DNA of 64,000 bases, from the NCBI GenBank assembly GCA_946410305.1, contig CAMJZV010000015.1, positions 17,391 to 81,390 of the forward strand, read 5' to 3'. The number at the start of each line of letters is the position of its first letter. Position 1 is the first letter of the stretch. A model generated the notes under the pieces. That model did not search any database. It saw only the letters and a list, made by a program, of their open reading frames with translations, and had not been told where the DNA came from. Shown here piece by piece: positions 16,050 through 25,269 of the stretch. This stretch comes from an uncultured Prevotellaceae bacterium. GTDB taxonomy: Bacteria > Bacteroidota > Bacteroidia > Bacteroidales > Bacteroidaceae. Position numbers and translations under genes: made by a program.

Positions 16050-16805
16050 TTAATACTCTACGAGCTTCTCTTCTTGCTCTAACGCATGCCAGATGGAGTA
16101 GCGCACCTCTGGATTCAGCTGTTCCAGCTGTTGGAAGAGCGTCTGTGCGGTGGTGCGATTAGTGGCCTTCTCGTAGGGACACAGCTTGAGTTGTTTCTCG
16201 TAATGCTGCTCCTCGGCATACTGTTGGATGTCAGCCTCCTGACATAAACACAAAGGACGGATAATGGTCAGAGGCATCTTCTTCATCCTGAGCTTGGCAG
16301 GCATCGTCGAGAACTGCCCCTGGAAGGTGAGGTTCATCAAGGCAGTATGGATGATGTCATCCTGGTGATGGCCAAGGGCAATCTTGGTACAACCCAACTC
16401 CTGAGCGACATTGAAGAGCTGCTTGCGGCGCTGCCAGGAACAGAGGAAGCAGGCGGGCTTCTGTTTGCCCTTGCCCGACGGAGAACCGTCGGGAGTGGTG
16501 GCGCTTACGTTGGGAGTAGCCGCAAAGCTGGTGGTAACGATGTGGAGAGGAACACCGAGGCGGTCGCAGAACGACTGCAGGTAGGTGGTGTCTGTCTCGT
16601 AATGAATATTGTCCATGCGGACATGCAGGGCTTCGACGGTGAAGTGGGGGACGTTGATCTTGGAACGGCGAGCGACGAACTCCAACAGGCAGAGCGAGTC
16701 TTTGCCACCAGACAAACCAACGAGGATTTTGTCGTCCTCGTCGATGAGCTGGTATTGTCCCAGCGCTTTATTGAATGTCTTCCAAAGTCGTTCGTCCAGA
16801 GTCAT
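16050..16805 (-). CDS. ttcA: tRNA 2-thiocytidine biosynthesis protein TtcA-like
   Basis: 251 residues. The PP-loop (LVGLSGGKDSLCLLEF, about 28-43) binds ATP. A CxxC pair (ACFLCSWQRRKQLF) and 'KIALGHHQDDIIHTALMN' are diagnostic of the TtcA/TtuA-type thiolases, which carry an Fe-S cluster. The family thiolates C32 of certain tRNAs. A linker (about 95-125) before the CxxC is somewhat longer than usual. Its start overlaps the stop of the upstream DUF486 gene by 4 bp (ATGA), so translation is coupled. Confidence 0.88.
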   Translation of the reverse strand: MTLDERLWKTFNKALGQYQLIDEDDKILVGLSGGKDSLCLLEFVARRSKINVPHFTVEALHVRMDNIHYETDTTYLQSFCDRLGVPLHIVTTSFAATPNVSATTPDGSPSGKGKQKPACFLCSWQRRKQLFNVAQELGCTKIALGHHQDDIIHTALMNLTFQGQFSTMPAKLRMKKMPLTIIRPLCLCQEADIQQYAEEQHYEKQLKLCPYEKATNRTTAQTLFQQLEQLNPEVRYSIWHALEQEEKLVEY

Positions 16806-17173
16806 TTATCCATAAATACCAAATAGACGGCACAGATGATAAGGAAGAATGCCAAGATGTGGTTCCAGTGCAGGTGGGTGCCTTGGAACATGATGTTGGC
16901 AATGATGCAGAATACGGCCAGCGAGATACATTCCTGAATGACCTTCAGCTGTATGAGGTTGAAGGGGCCACCATTCTCGACGAAGCCGATGCGGTTGGCG
17001 GGAACTTGACAGCAGTATTCCAGAAAGGCTATGCCCCACGAGAATACGATGACGCCAAAGAGTGGCCAGTTGCTGCTGGTGCCCGACTCCTGTAACTTTA
17101 AATGCCCATACCAAGCGAGCGTCATGAAGACGTTGCTTAGTATGAGCAGTATGATGGTATAAAGTCCGTTCAT
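16802..17173 (-). CDS. DUF486 / DMT-like small membrane protein
   Basis: 123 residues with four hydrophobic helices (about 4-22, 37-54, 79-98 and 103-121). Conserved-looking elements are 'LAWYGHLK', 'SWGIAFLEYCCQVPANRIG' and 'FNLIQLKVIQE'. These match the DUF486 group of short drug/metabolite-transporter-like proteins. The transported compound is unknown. It sits between the Nfn-like oxidoreductase and ttcA, overlapping the latter by 4 bp. Confidence 0.82.
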   Translation of the reverse strand: MNGLYTIILLILSNVFMTLAWYGHLKLQESGTSSNWPLFGVIVFSWGIAFLEYCCQVPANRIGFVENGGPFNLIQLKVIQECISLAVFCIIANIMFQGTHLHWNHILAFFLIICAVYLVFMDK

Positions 17174-17208
17174 AATATTTTTGTAATTGCGGGAAACCGC
17201 AATTCACA

Positions 17209-19569
17209 CTATTTATTATTCTGAAGGAAATTATCCATGTTCTGGGCAGCACGACGGCCATCGCCCATGGCGAGGATTACCGTTGCACCACCACGCACGA
17301 TATCACCACCAGCGAAGATCTCAGCACGTGACGACTGCATCTCCTCAGAAACGGCGATGGTGTTCTTACGACCCAGCTCCAGGCCCTCGATAGACTTGGG
17401 AACCAGCGGGTTAGGTGATACACCAACAGCAACGATGACCTGGTCGACATCGAGTGTAACAGTCTTACCCTCAACAGGAACGGGGCTGCGACGACCTGAT
17501 GCGTCAGGCTCGCCAAGCTCCATCACCTGCAGAACGGCCTGCTTGACAGCACCATTCTCGTCGGCAATGTACTCGATAGGATTGTGGAGCGTCAGGAACT
17601 TGATGCCTTCTTCTTTGGCGTGTTTCACCTCCTCGAGACGAGCAGGCATCTCCACCTCAGAACGACGATAAACCAGCGTGACGTCAGCACCCAGGCGCTT
17701 TGCCGTACGGCAAGAGTCCATAGCGGTGTTACCACCACCTACCACGAGCACGCTCTTGGCTGGATTCAGTGGAGTATCGGTCTTGGGGTTGGCAGCATCC
17801 ATCAGGTTTACACGGGTGAGGTACTCGTTAGATGACATGATGTTGATGCTGTTCTCACCAGGAATATTCATGAAGTTAGGCAGACCAGCGCCAGAACCTA
17901 CGAAGATGCCTTTGAAGCCCTGCTTCTCAAGGGTCTCTACGCTGATGGTCTTACCAACGATGACGTCAGTCTGGAAGTGGACACCCATCTTGGCAAGGTT
18001 CTCAATCTCTACGTCAACAATCTTGTTGGGCAGACGGAACTCAGGGATACCATACTTCAGCACACCACCAATCTCGTGCAGTGCCTCAAAGACATAGACG
18101 TCATAGCCCTTCTTAACCATATCGCCAGCGAATGAGAGTCCAGCAGGCCCAGAACCGACGACGGCAATCTTGATGCCGTTGGCTGGTGCTATCTCAGGCA
18201 GAGAGATGTTGCCACTCTCGCGCTCGAAGTCGGCAGCGAAACGCTCCAGATAGCCGATAGCCACAGCGGGCTCGTTCATCTTCAGGTGGATACACTTGCT
18301 CTCGCACTGCTTCTCCTGAGGACAGACACGTCCACAGACAGCAGGAAGGGCAGAGGTGTTCTTGAGCACCTTGGCAGCAGCCAGGAACTGACCACGCTCG
18401 ATGTTCTTGATGAACGATGGGATATTGATGTTGACAGGACAACCCTCCACACAAGTTGGTTTAGCGCAGTCGAGACAACGCTTGGCCTCAGTCATAGCCA
18501 TCTCCTTGGTGAGTCCGATGTTCACCTCCTCAGTACGGGTGGTAGCACGATAGACAGGATCGAGCTCAGGCATCTTGACACGCTCAATGGCTGTGCGCTC
18601 CTTGGGCTTCATGCTCTTTCTAAGCTCATCGCGCCAAGCGGCATTGCGGTCAGTGAGCACTTCGATAGAGTCGTTAGTAGGATCAGCATCCATGACGACA
18701 TCGGTGGTTTTCTCGCTTGTTGCGACTGAGTCGCAACATACTGAATCCAGATGCTCCTCGTAGTGGGCCAGCTCCTCCTGCTCCTCGCGCTTGAAGGTAC
18801 CCATGCGCTTGAACATCTCGTCCCAATCGACGAGGGCACCATCGAACTCAGGACCGTCGATGCAGACAAACTTCGTCTTGCCACCAATCGTCAGACGGCA
18901 GGCGCCACACATACCAGTACCATCCACCATGATGGTGTTGAGCGATACCTCGCAAGGAATGCCATGCTTCTGAGCGGTAAGGTTAGAGAACTTCATCATG
19001 ATAGGAGGCCCAATGGCGAAAATCTTGTCGACATGCTCCTGTTCAACGAACTTCTCGATACCAACGGTAACGACACCTTTCTCGCCATAGCTACCGTCGT
19101 CAGTCATAATGATGACTTCATCAGATGACTCACGCACCTTGTCTTCCAGGATAATGAGGTCTTTAGAACGACCAGCCATCACGGAGAGCACACGGTTGCC
19201 AGCAGCCTTCAGCGCCTGGATGATGGGCAGCATCGGTGCGACACCCAGTCCACCACCAGCACATACTACGGTGCCGTAATTCTCAATCTTGGTGGGATTG
19301 CCAAGAGGACCAACCACATCCGTCACGTAGTCGCCTACGTTCAGGGCACAGAGTTTCTTCGACGAGAGTCCAACCATCTGGACTACCAGTGTGATGGTGC
19401 CTTTGTCAATGTCTGCACCTGCAATGGTCAGTGGCATACGCTCACCCTTCTTGCCCACGCGGACGATGACAAAGTTGCCAGCCTTGCGGCTCTTGGCAAT
19501 CAGTGGAGCTTCAATCTCGAAAAGGAAAACCTTCTCAGAGAATTGCTCCTTTCTAACGATTTTGTTCAT
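17209..19569 (-). CDS. Fused Nfn/GltD-like NAD(P)H:ferredoxin-type oxidoreductase
   Basis: 786 residues from ATG 19569. Residues about 1-270 are a ferredoxin-NADP reductase / PyrK-like subunit: flavin-binding domain, 'GTVVCAGGGLGVAPMLPI', and a 2Fe-2S-type cysteine group in 'VDGTGMCGACRLTI' ending in FVCIDGPEFDG. After a linker, residues about 330-786 are a GltD-like large subunit: Fe-S cysteines in 'CLDCAKPTCVEGCPVNI' and 'CGRVCPQEKQCESKC', FAD Rossmann 'IAVVGSGPAGLSFAGDM' and NADPH 'VLVVGGGNTAMDSC'. This is NfnAB in one chain, also annotated as a DHOD-B/glutamate synthase fusion. NADH/NADPH/ferredoxin electron bifurcation is possible but unproven here. It follows serS by 19 bp. Confidence 0.9.
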   Translation of the reverse strand: MNKIVRKEQFSEKVFLFEIEAPLIAKSRKAGNFVIVRVGKKGERMPLTIAGADIDKGTITLVVQMVGLSSKKLCALNVGDYVTDVVGPLGNPTKIENYGTVVCAGGGLGVAPMLPIIQALKAAGNRVLSVMAGRSKDLIILEDKVRESSDEVIIMTDDGSYGEKGVVTVGIEKFVEQEHVDKIFAIGPPIMMKFSNLTAQKHGIPCEVSLNTIMVDGTGMCGACRLTIGGKTKFVCIDGPEFDGALVDWDEMFKRMGTFKREEQEELAHYEEHLDSVCCDSVATSEKTTDVVMDADPTNDSIEVLTDRNAAWRDELRKSMKPKERTAIERVKMPELDPVYRATTRTEEVNIGLTKEMAMTEAKRCLDCAKPTCVEGCPVNINIPSFIKNIERGQFLAAAKVLKNTSALPAVCGRVCPQEKQCESKCIHLKMNEPAVAIGYLERFAADFERESGNISLPEIAPANGIKIAVVGSGPAGLSFAGDMVKKGYDVYVFEALHEIGGVLKYGIPEFRLPNKIVDVEIENLAKMGVHFQTDVIVGKTISVETLEKQGFKGIFVGSGAGLPNFMNIPGENSINIMSSNEYLTRVNLMDAANPKTDTPLNPAKSVLVVGGGNTAMDSCRTAKRLGADVTLVYRRSEVEMPARLEEVKHAKEEGIKFLTLHNPIEYIADENGAVKQAVLQVMELGEPDASGRRSPVPVEGKTVTLDVDQVIVAVGVSPNPLVPKSIEGLELGRKNTIAVSEEMQSSRAEIFAGGDIVRGGATVILAMGDGRRAAQNMDNFLQNNK

Positions 19570-19588
19570 AAGTATTTGTTTGTTGTTT

Positions 19589-20908
19589 TTAGTCAATGAT
19601 GTCGCAACCCATGTAAGGAACAAGGGCTGCTGGAATCTTGATGCCGTTCTCTGTCTGGTTGTTCTCCAGCAGAGCAGCCACGATACGAGGCAGAGCAAGG
19701 GCTGAGCCGTTCAGCGTATGACAGAGCTCGGTCTTCTTGGTCTCGGCATTGCGATAGCGACACTTCAGACGGTTGGCCTGATAGGTGTCGAAATTAGATA
19801 CAGACGATACTTCGAGCCAGCGACCCTGGGCCTCTGAATATACTTCGAAGTCGTAGCAGATAGAACTGGTGAACGACTGGTCGCCACCACAAAGCAGCAG
19901 GATGCGGTAAGGAAGCTCCAGCTTCTTCAGCAGACCTTCTACGTGCTCCAGCATCTCCTTATGGCTCTCCTTAGAGTGCTCGGGCTTGTCGATGCGGACA
20001 ATCTCGATCTTTGAGAACTCGTGCAGACGGTTTAGACCACGAACGTCTTTACCGTATGAGCCAGCCTCACGACGGAAACACTCCGTATAGGCACAGTTCT
20101 TGATGGGCAGGTCCTTCTCGTCGAGAATGACATCGCGATAGATGTTGGTGACAGGAACCTCGGCGGTAGGAATGAGATAGAAGTCGTCTACCTCACAGTG
20201 GTACATCTGACCCTCCTTGTCGGGAAGCTGACCAGTGCCATAGCCAGAAGCAGCGTTCACCACTGTAGGCGGCATGATCTCGGTGTAGCCGCTCTTGCGG
20301 GCCTCGTCGAGGAAGAAGTTGATGAGGGCACGCTGCAGACGGGCACCCTTGCCGATATATACGGGGAAACCAGCACCAGTAATCTTTACGCCCAGGTCGA
20401 AATCGATGAGGTTGTATTTCTTAGCGAGTTCCCAGTGGGGCAGGGGATTAGCGATGCCCAGCTTGGGGTTCACGTCCCAGTTGCCAACAGTGTCCTTATC
20501 GGTACACTCCTTCAGGTTGGACTTTACCACGTGGTTGTCCTCGGCGGCAGCGCCTTCAGGTACTTCGTCGTAGGGAATATTAGGAATTTGACAAAGCAGA
20601 CGGGTCATCTCCTCCTGTGAGTCGTTCATGGTCTGCTCCAACTGCTTGTTGGTCTCCTTCATCTCAGAAACCTGTGCCTTAACAGCATCAGCCTCGGCCT
20701 TCTTGCCTTCCTTCATCAGACCACCGATCTGGGCAGCCAGTTTCTTGGCCTCACTCAGATTCTTGTCCAACTGCTGCTGGGCTTCACGGCGGCGCTTGTC
20801 AACGGCAAGCACCTCGTCGATAGCCTCTTTTGCGTTCTTAAAATGTTTCTTTTCCAATCCGCGAATGACGCGGTCTGTCTCCTCAGTAATGAGCTTCAAT
20901 GTAAGCAT
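19589..20908 (-). CDS. serS: Seryl-tRNA synthetase
   Basis: 439 residues, close to the usual 425-440. The N-terminal antiparallel coiled coil (about 1-105, rich in Lys/Glu/Ala/Gln heptads) binds the tRNA. The class II core follows, with motif 2 around 'CFRREAGSYGKDVRGLNRLH' and motif 3 at 'HTLNGSALALPRIVAALLEN'. It charges tRNA-Ser. A -7 box TACCTTTG lies at 20942-20935, so serS is probably the first gene of the serS, Nfn-like, DUF486, ttcA run. Confidence 0.97.
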   Translation of the reverse strand: MLTLKLITEETDRVIRGLEKKHFKNAKEAIDEVLAVDKRRREAQQQLDKNLSEAKKLAAQIGGLMKEGKKAEADAVKAQVSEMKETNKQLEQTMNDSQEEMTRLLCQIPNIPYDEVPEGAAAEDNHVVKSNLKECTDKDTVGNWDVNPKLGIANPLPHWELAKKYNLIDFDLGVKITGAGFPVYIGKGARLQRALINFFLDEARKSGYTEIMPPTVVNAASGYGTGQLPDKEGQMYHCEVDDFYLIPTAEVPVTNIYRDVILDEKDLPIKNCAYTECFRREAGSYGKDVRGLNRLHEFSKIEIVRIDKPEHSKESHKEMLEHVEGLLKKLELPYRILLLCGGDQSFTSSICYDFEVYSEAQGRWLEVSSVSNFDTYQANRLKCRYRNAETKKTELCHTLNGSALALPRIVAALLENNQTENGIKIPAALVPYMGCDIID

Positions 20909-20934
20909 AATCTTCTTTTTTAAGTTTTTGCTTG

Positions 20935-20942
20935 CAAAGGTA
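20935..20942 (-). promoter_or_regulatory. serS: -7 promoter element of serS
   Basis: TACCTTTG is read on the minus strand, 26 nt upstream of the serS ATG and immediately after the gdhA terminator. Confidence 0.6.
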
Positions 20943-20944
20943 GT

Positions 20945-20989
20945 AAAAATTATTATAAAAAGATGCGACTTTCTAAAGAAAATCGCATC
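20945..20989 (-). terminator. Rho-independent terminator downstream of gdhA
   Basis: On the minus strand GATGCGA (20989-20983) pairs with TCGCATC (20968-20962), and a run TTTTTATAATAATTTTT follows. It separates gdhA from serS. Confidence 0.75.
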
Positions 20990-21050
20990 CTTTCAACAAT
21001 ATTGTAGCTTTTTTCTCGTCGAGCTTATACACGATGCCTAGCGGCATCAT
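20973..21050 (-). other. 25-codon frame with flanking 15-bp repeat behind gdhA
   Basis: A minus-strand ATG at 21050 opens a 25-codon frame (starting MMPLGIVYKLDE) that stops inside the loop of the gdhA terminator. A 15-bp sequence TCGTCGAGCTTATAC occurs twice (21016-21030 and 21067-21081, plus-strand coordinates); the second copy covers the gdhA stop codon. Between them a GATGCC / GGCATC hairpin (21033-21048) forms. This may be a duplication of the gdhA tail or a regulatory leader. Translation is unproven. Confidence 0.3.
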
Positions 21051-21075
21051 TGTGAAAACCTTGACTTCGTCGAGC

Positions 21076-22413
21076 TTATACAATACCCTGAGCCATCATG
21101 GCATTGGCAACCTTCATGAAGCCTGCTACGTTAGCACCCTTCACGTAGTTGATGTAACCATCAGCCTGAGTACCGTACTTCACGCAGTTCTCGTGAATGT
21201 CGTTCATGATGCGCTTCAGGTAGTTGTCAACTTCCTCAGAAGTCCAACTCAGACGCTCAGAGTTCTGTGACATCTCAAGACCAGATACTGATACACCACC
21301 AGCGTTAGAAGCCTTACCAGGAGCATAGAGGATCTTGGCATCCTGGAAGATCTTGATAGCCTCAGGCAGTGAAGGCATGTTAGCACCCTCAGCAACAGCG
21401 ATAACACCGTTGTCAATCAGGGCCTGAGCCTGATCGCCATTGATCTCGTTCTGAGTAGCGCAAGGCAGAGCGATATCAGCCTTCTCGTGCCAAGGACGCT
21501 CACCAGCGTGATATACTGCATTAGGATACTCCTCAGCATACTCCTTAATACGTCCGCGCTCAACGTTCTTCAGCTCCTTCACATATGCCAGCTTCTCGAA
21601 GTCGATTCCGTCTGGATCGTAGATGTAACCGTCTGAGTCAGAGAGAGTCAAGGGGATAGCACCCAGCTGCAGGCACTTCTCAGTAGCATACTGAGCAACG
21701 TTACCAGAACCAGAAATCAGCACCTTCTTACCCTTCAGTTCGATGCCACGGGTAGCGAGCATAGAGGTCAGGAAGTATACGCAACCGTAACCAGTAGCCT
21801 CAGGACGGATCAGTGAACCACCGAAAGAGAGACCCTTACCGGTCAGCACACCCTGGAACTGGTGAGTGAGCTTCTTGTACTGTCCGAAGAGGTAACCAAC
21901 CTCACGGCCACCAACACCGATATCACCAGCAGGTACGTCCTCATCAGGACCGATTACGCGATAGAGTTCGTTCATGAATGCCTGGCAGAAACGCATTACC
22001 TCAGCGTCGCTCTTGCCACGGGGAGAGAAGTCTGAACCACCCTTAGCACCACCCATAGGAAGTGTTGTCAGAGAGTTCTTGAAGGTCTGCTCGAAAGCAA
22101 GGAACTTCAGGATACCCAGGTTTACGCTCTTGTGATAGCGGAGACCACCTTTGTACGGGCCAATGGCGTTGTTGTGCTGAATACGATAACCCATGTTGGT
22201 CTGTACGTTGCCCTTATCGTCAACCCATGTGATGCGGAACTCGCAAACACGATCGGGGATGCAAAGGCGCTCGATGAGGTTGGCCTTCTCAAACTCGGGG
22301 TGTTTGTTGTACTCTTCCTCGATAGTGGGAAGTACCTGACTTACGGCCTGGATGTACTCTGGCTCATTGGGAAATCTCAGTTTCAGATCTTCTACAACTT
22401 TTGCTGCATTCAT
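21076..22413 (-). CDS. gdhA: NADP-type glutamate dehydrogenase
   Basis: 445 residues, the hexameric bacterial type. Visible signatures are 'TNMGYRIQHNNAIGPYKGGL', the glutamate-site segment 'LPMGGAKGGSDFSPRGKS' with the catalytic Lys, 'VPAGDIGVGGREVGYLFGQY' and the Rossmann 'KKVLISGSGNVAQYATEK'. It makes glutamate from 2-oxoglutarate and ammonium. It has its own -7 box (TAATTTTG, 22483-22476) and a strong terminator, so it is monocistronic. Confidence 0.97.
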   Translation of the reverse strand: MNAAKVVEDLKLRFPNEPEYIQAVSQVLPTIEEEYNKHPEFEKANLIERLCIPDRVCEFRITWVDDKGNVQTNMGYRIQHNNAIGPYKGGLRYHKSVNLGILKFLAFEQTFKNSLTTLPMGGAKGGSDFSPRGKSDAEVMRFCQAFMNELYRVIGPDEDVPAGDIGVGGREVGYLFGQYKKLTHQFQGVLTGKGLSFGGSLIRPEATGYGCVYFLTSMLATRGIELKGKKVLISGSGNVAQYATEKCLQLGAIPLTLSDSDGYIYDPDGIDFEKLAYVKELKNVERGRIKEYAEEYPNAVYHAGERPWHEKADIALPCATQNEINGDQAQALIDNGVIAVAEGANMPSLPEAIKIFQDAKILYAPGKASNAGGVSVSGLEMSQNSERLSWTSEEVDNYLKRIMNDIHENCVKYGTQADGYINYVKGANVAGFMKVANAMMAQGIV

Positions 22414-22475
22414 AATCTTTTTACTTTTTTAAGTTATTATACTATTGAAACTATGTGTTTTTTAAATTTCGATTG

Positions 22476-22483
22476 CAAAATTA
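22476..22483 (-). promoter_or_regulatory. gdhA: -7 promoter element of gdhA
   Basis: TAATTTTG is read on the minus strand, 62 nt upstream of the gdhA ATG. The leader between them is AT-rich without a clear structure. The remaining stretch to clpC (22484-22640) shows no gene. Confidence 0.5.
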
Positions 22484-22640
22484 AAGTAAAAACATAGAAC
22501 CACCAAACATTTTGTTACTTTTTTCATCAAAACAATTACTTTTTGTAATTTAATTGATTTAAATCAAGAATAAAAAGACAAAAAGACGCAATTTTTCTGT
22601 GTTCGATAACAATGTGAAATCTTTAGAGGAGTGTCTGATT

Positions 22641-22678
22641 GCAAAAAGAAAGTGTCGCTCACGCTGTGGTGAACGACA
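22641..22678 (-). terminator. Terminator overlapping the clpC stop codon
   Basis: On the minus strand TGTCG-x-TCAC type arms (22678-22670 and 22661-22653, one mismatch) form a hairpin followed by CTTTCTTTTTGC. The stem includes the last codons of clpC. Confidence 0.55.
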
Positions 22679-25205
22679 ACTCTTCTTTCTCTTGTATCTT
22701 ATTTATATGGATGGTACTGCCCGCTTGCAAGTCTTGGTTGACGATGAGGTCGGAAACGCCATCCTCAATATATGTCTGTATGGCTCGTTTCAGGGGACGG
22801 GCACCAAACTGTACGTCATAGCCCTTTTCGGCGACAAACGCTTTAGCCTCGTCAGACAGGTCGATGGTGTAGTCCAAATCTGCAATGCGTTTGTAAAGTC
22901 CTTGTAGCTCTACGTCGATAATCTGCTTGATGGCAGCGAGGTCCAGCTGGTCGAAGGTGATGATTTCATCCAGACGGTTCAGGAACTCTGGCGAGAACTG
23001 CTTGGATAGCGCCTTCTGAACTATCTGACGCGCGTGCTCTTTGTCTTGTTCGTTGAGCATCAAGGCTGACGAAGAGCCCGCATTGAAGCCCACGCCACGT
23101 CCGAAGTCCTTCAACTGGCGCGTACCAGCGTTGGAGGTCATGATGATGACTGTATTGCGGAAGTCTACAAAACGTCCATTGCCATCCGTCAGTCTACCTT
23201 CATCCAATACCTGCAGCAACAGGTTGAAGACGTTGCCATGAGCTTTCTCTATCTCGTCAAGCAGAACGATAGAGTAGGGATGACGGCGTACACGTTCTGT
23301 CAGTTGGCCACCTTCCTCGTAGCCCACATATCCCGGAGGTGCTCCAATGAGTCTGCTGACGTTGAACGACTCCGTATATTCTGACATGTCAATACGTATC
23401 AAGGCATCGGTAGATCCAAACATGAACTCAGCGAGTTTCTTGGCGAGATAGGTCTTGCCCACACCCGTAGGGCCAAGGAACATAAAGGCACCGATGGGAT
23501 GGTTGGGGTCTTTCAGTCCTACACGGTTGCGCTGAATGGCCTTTACCATCTTGTCAATGGCCTTATCCTGGGCGATGACGTGTTTCTTCAACTCCTGAGC
23601 CATACCCTTCAGACGGATGCCTTCCTCCTGAGCCATGCGCTGTACGGGGATACCCGTCATCATGCTGACGACATCAGCCACCTCTTTCTCTGTGATAGTC
23701 TGGCGAACATCTACCTCGCCATCCTGCCACTTCTTGTTCAGCTCCTGCAACTCGCGCTCCAACTGTGTCTGGCGATCACGATAGCTGGCAGCCAGTTCGA
23801 AGTTCTGATTACCCACAGCCTCTTGCTTCTTCTCCTTGACATCTTTGATCTCCGTCTCCTTCTCCGTAATCTCAGGAGGAACGTTGGCCGTCTGCAGATG
23901 TACACGAGAGCCTACTTCGTCAAGAGCATCGATAGCCTTGTCGGGCATGAAGCGGTCGCTAACGTAGCGGGCTGTCAATTTGACACATGCCTCCAGTGCT
24001 TCGTCTGTGTAGTTGACGTGGTGGAAATACTCGTAGCGTCCACGGATGTTGCGTAGTATCTCGAGGGTCTGCTCATTAGTGGTAGGTTCTACCTGTACTT
24101 TCTGGAAACGACGTTCCAAGGCACCGTCTTTCTCTATCGAGTTACGGTATTCGTCGAGTGTCGTGGCACCAATGCACTGGATGGTGCCTCGTGCCAGTGC
24201 GGGTTTCAGAATGTTAGCGGCATCCATGCTTCCTGGTGTACTGCCAGCTCCAATGAGCGTGTGTATCTCGTCTATAAAGACAATGATGTCGGGGTTTTGT
24301 TCCAATTCTTTGACGAGCATCTTCATACGTTCCTCAAACTGTCCGCGATACTTGGTACCTGCTACTACACCCGTCATATCGAGCGTGTAGATGCGCTTAT
24401 TAAATAAGGTGGGCGAGCAACGATGCATCACTATCATTTCTGCCAGACCTTCTACAATTGCACTTTTACCTACGCCTGGCTCACCAATGAGGATGGGGTT
24501 GTTCTTCTTTCTGCGACCCAGAATTTCGATAACACGTTGTATCTCGTTCTCACGACCAATACAGGGGTCGAGCTTACCTAATGCCGCACTTTCCGTCAGA
24601 TTAGTACCGAAATTATCGAGTACTGGGGTCTTCGACTTAGTCTTCTGTTGCTGCTGGGTAGTGGTCGATTTTCCAGCGGATGAACCGCTGGACACACTAT
24701 TGCTATCTGCAGCGCTCTCCTCTTCTTCGTAGTCCTCTTCGGGCATTCCGATACCGTTGTTCACATTATCTTTTACGCTGAATAGCGTCAGTACGTCTTC
24801 GTAGTTCATGTTGTTAAATTCCAATACTTGTTTGGCACCATTCTCTGCCTGATCATGCAGGATGGCCAGCAACAGGTGTTGCTCGTCGACTCTCGTCGTG
24901 CGCTGTAGGCGTGCTTCGAGGACGGCCAGCTTCAGGATGTTGCTTGCCTTCTCGTTGAGTACCAGTTCAGAGGTAGTGATGGGTATTCCTAATTCGTCCT
25001 CGCGCACCTTTGTCTCTAACGCGGTCTTGACGGACTGCGGATTGATGTCGAGTCGCTGGAACACGTTAAGCACAGGCCCATCTTTGCTACGCATCAGACC
25101 GAGCAACAGATGCTCTGGTCCTACGCTGCGGCTAGCCAGACGGGTAGCTTCCTCACGTGAGAAGGCGAGGACCTCAGATACCTTGGATGAAAATTGACTA
25201 GTCAC
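22659..25205 (-). CDS. clpC: ATP-dependent Clp protease ATP-binding subunit ClpC
   Basis: 848 residues in the usual ClpC order. The Clp N domain repeats are at about 1-150 (SVGPEHLLLGLMRSKDG, VDEQHLLLAILHDQ), then a Ser/Gln-rich linker. AAA module 1 has Walker A GEPGVGKSAI and Walker B IVFIDEIHTL. A UVR-containing middle domain lies at about 440-490, and AAA module 2 has GPTGVGKTYLAKKL and VLLDEIEKAH. It unfolds substrates for ClpP. It is the last gene of a run with a secreted DUF protein, an ABC ATPase and ruvC, although a 64-bp gap with a direct repeat precedes it. Confidence 0.97.
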   Translation of the reverse strand: MTSQFSSKVSEVLAFSREEATRLASRSVGPEHLLLGLMRSKDGPVLNVFQRLDINPQSVKTALETKVREDELGIPITTSELVLNEKASNILKLAVLEARLQRTTRVDEQHLLLAILHDQAENGAKQVLEFNNMNYEDVLTLFSVKDNVNNGIGMPEEDYEEEESAADSNSVSSGSSAGKSTTTQQQQKTKSKTPVLDNFGTNLTESAALGKLDPCIGRENEIQRVIEILGRRKKNNPILIGEPGVGKSAIVEGLAEMIVMHRCSPTLFNKRIYTLDMTGVVAGTKYRGQFEERMKMLVKELEQNPDIIVFIDEIHTLIGAGSTPGSMDAANILKPALARGTIQCIGATTLDEYRNSIEKDGALERRFQKVQVEPTTNEQTLEILRNIRGRYEYFHHVNYTDEALEACVKLTARYVSDRFMPDKAIDALDEVGSRVHLQTANVPPEITEKETEIKDVKEKKQEAVGNQNFELAASYRDRQTQLERELQELNKKWQDGEVDVRQTITEKEVADVVSMMTGIPVQRMAQEEGIRLKGMAQELKKHVIAQDKAIDKMVKAIQRNRVGLKDPNHPIGAFMFLGPTGVGKTYLAKKLAEFMFGSTDALIRIDMSEYTESFNVSRLIGAPPGYVGYEEGGQLTERVRRHPYSIVLLDEIEKAHGNVFNLLLQVLDEGRLTDGNGRFVDFRNTVIIMTSNAGTRQLKDFGRGVGFNAGSSSALMLNEQDKEHARQIVQKALSKQFSPEFLNRLDEIITFDQLDLAAIKQIIDVELQGLYKRIADLDYTIDLSDEAKAFVAEKGYDVQFGARPLKRAIQTYIEDGVSDLIVNQDLQAGSTIHINKIQEKEELSFTTA

Positions 25206-25215
25206 TATATTTTTG

Positions 25216-25243
25216 TATTTGACAATTTACTATTTGACAATTT
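25216..25243. repeat. Direct repeat of 13 bp directly upstream of clpC
   Basis: TATTTGACAATTT occurs at 25216-25228 and 25231-25243, 15 bp apart, 11-38 bp upstream of the clpC start. It could be a repressor site for stress control of clpC or a simple duplication. No -7 box is obvious in the gap. Confidence 0.4.
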
Positions 25244-25269
25244 TCAAGATGGCAAACATCGTGCCAACA

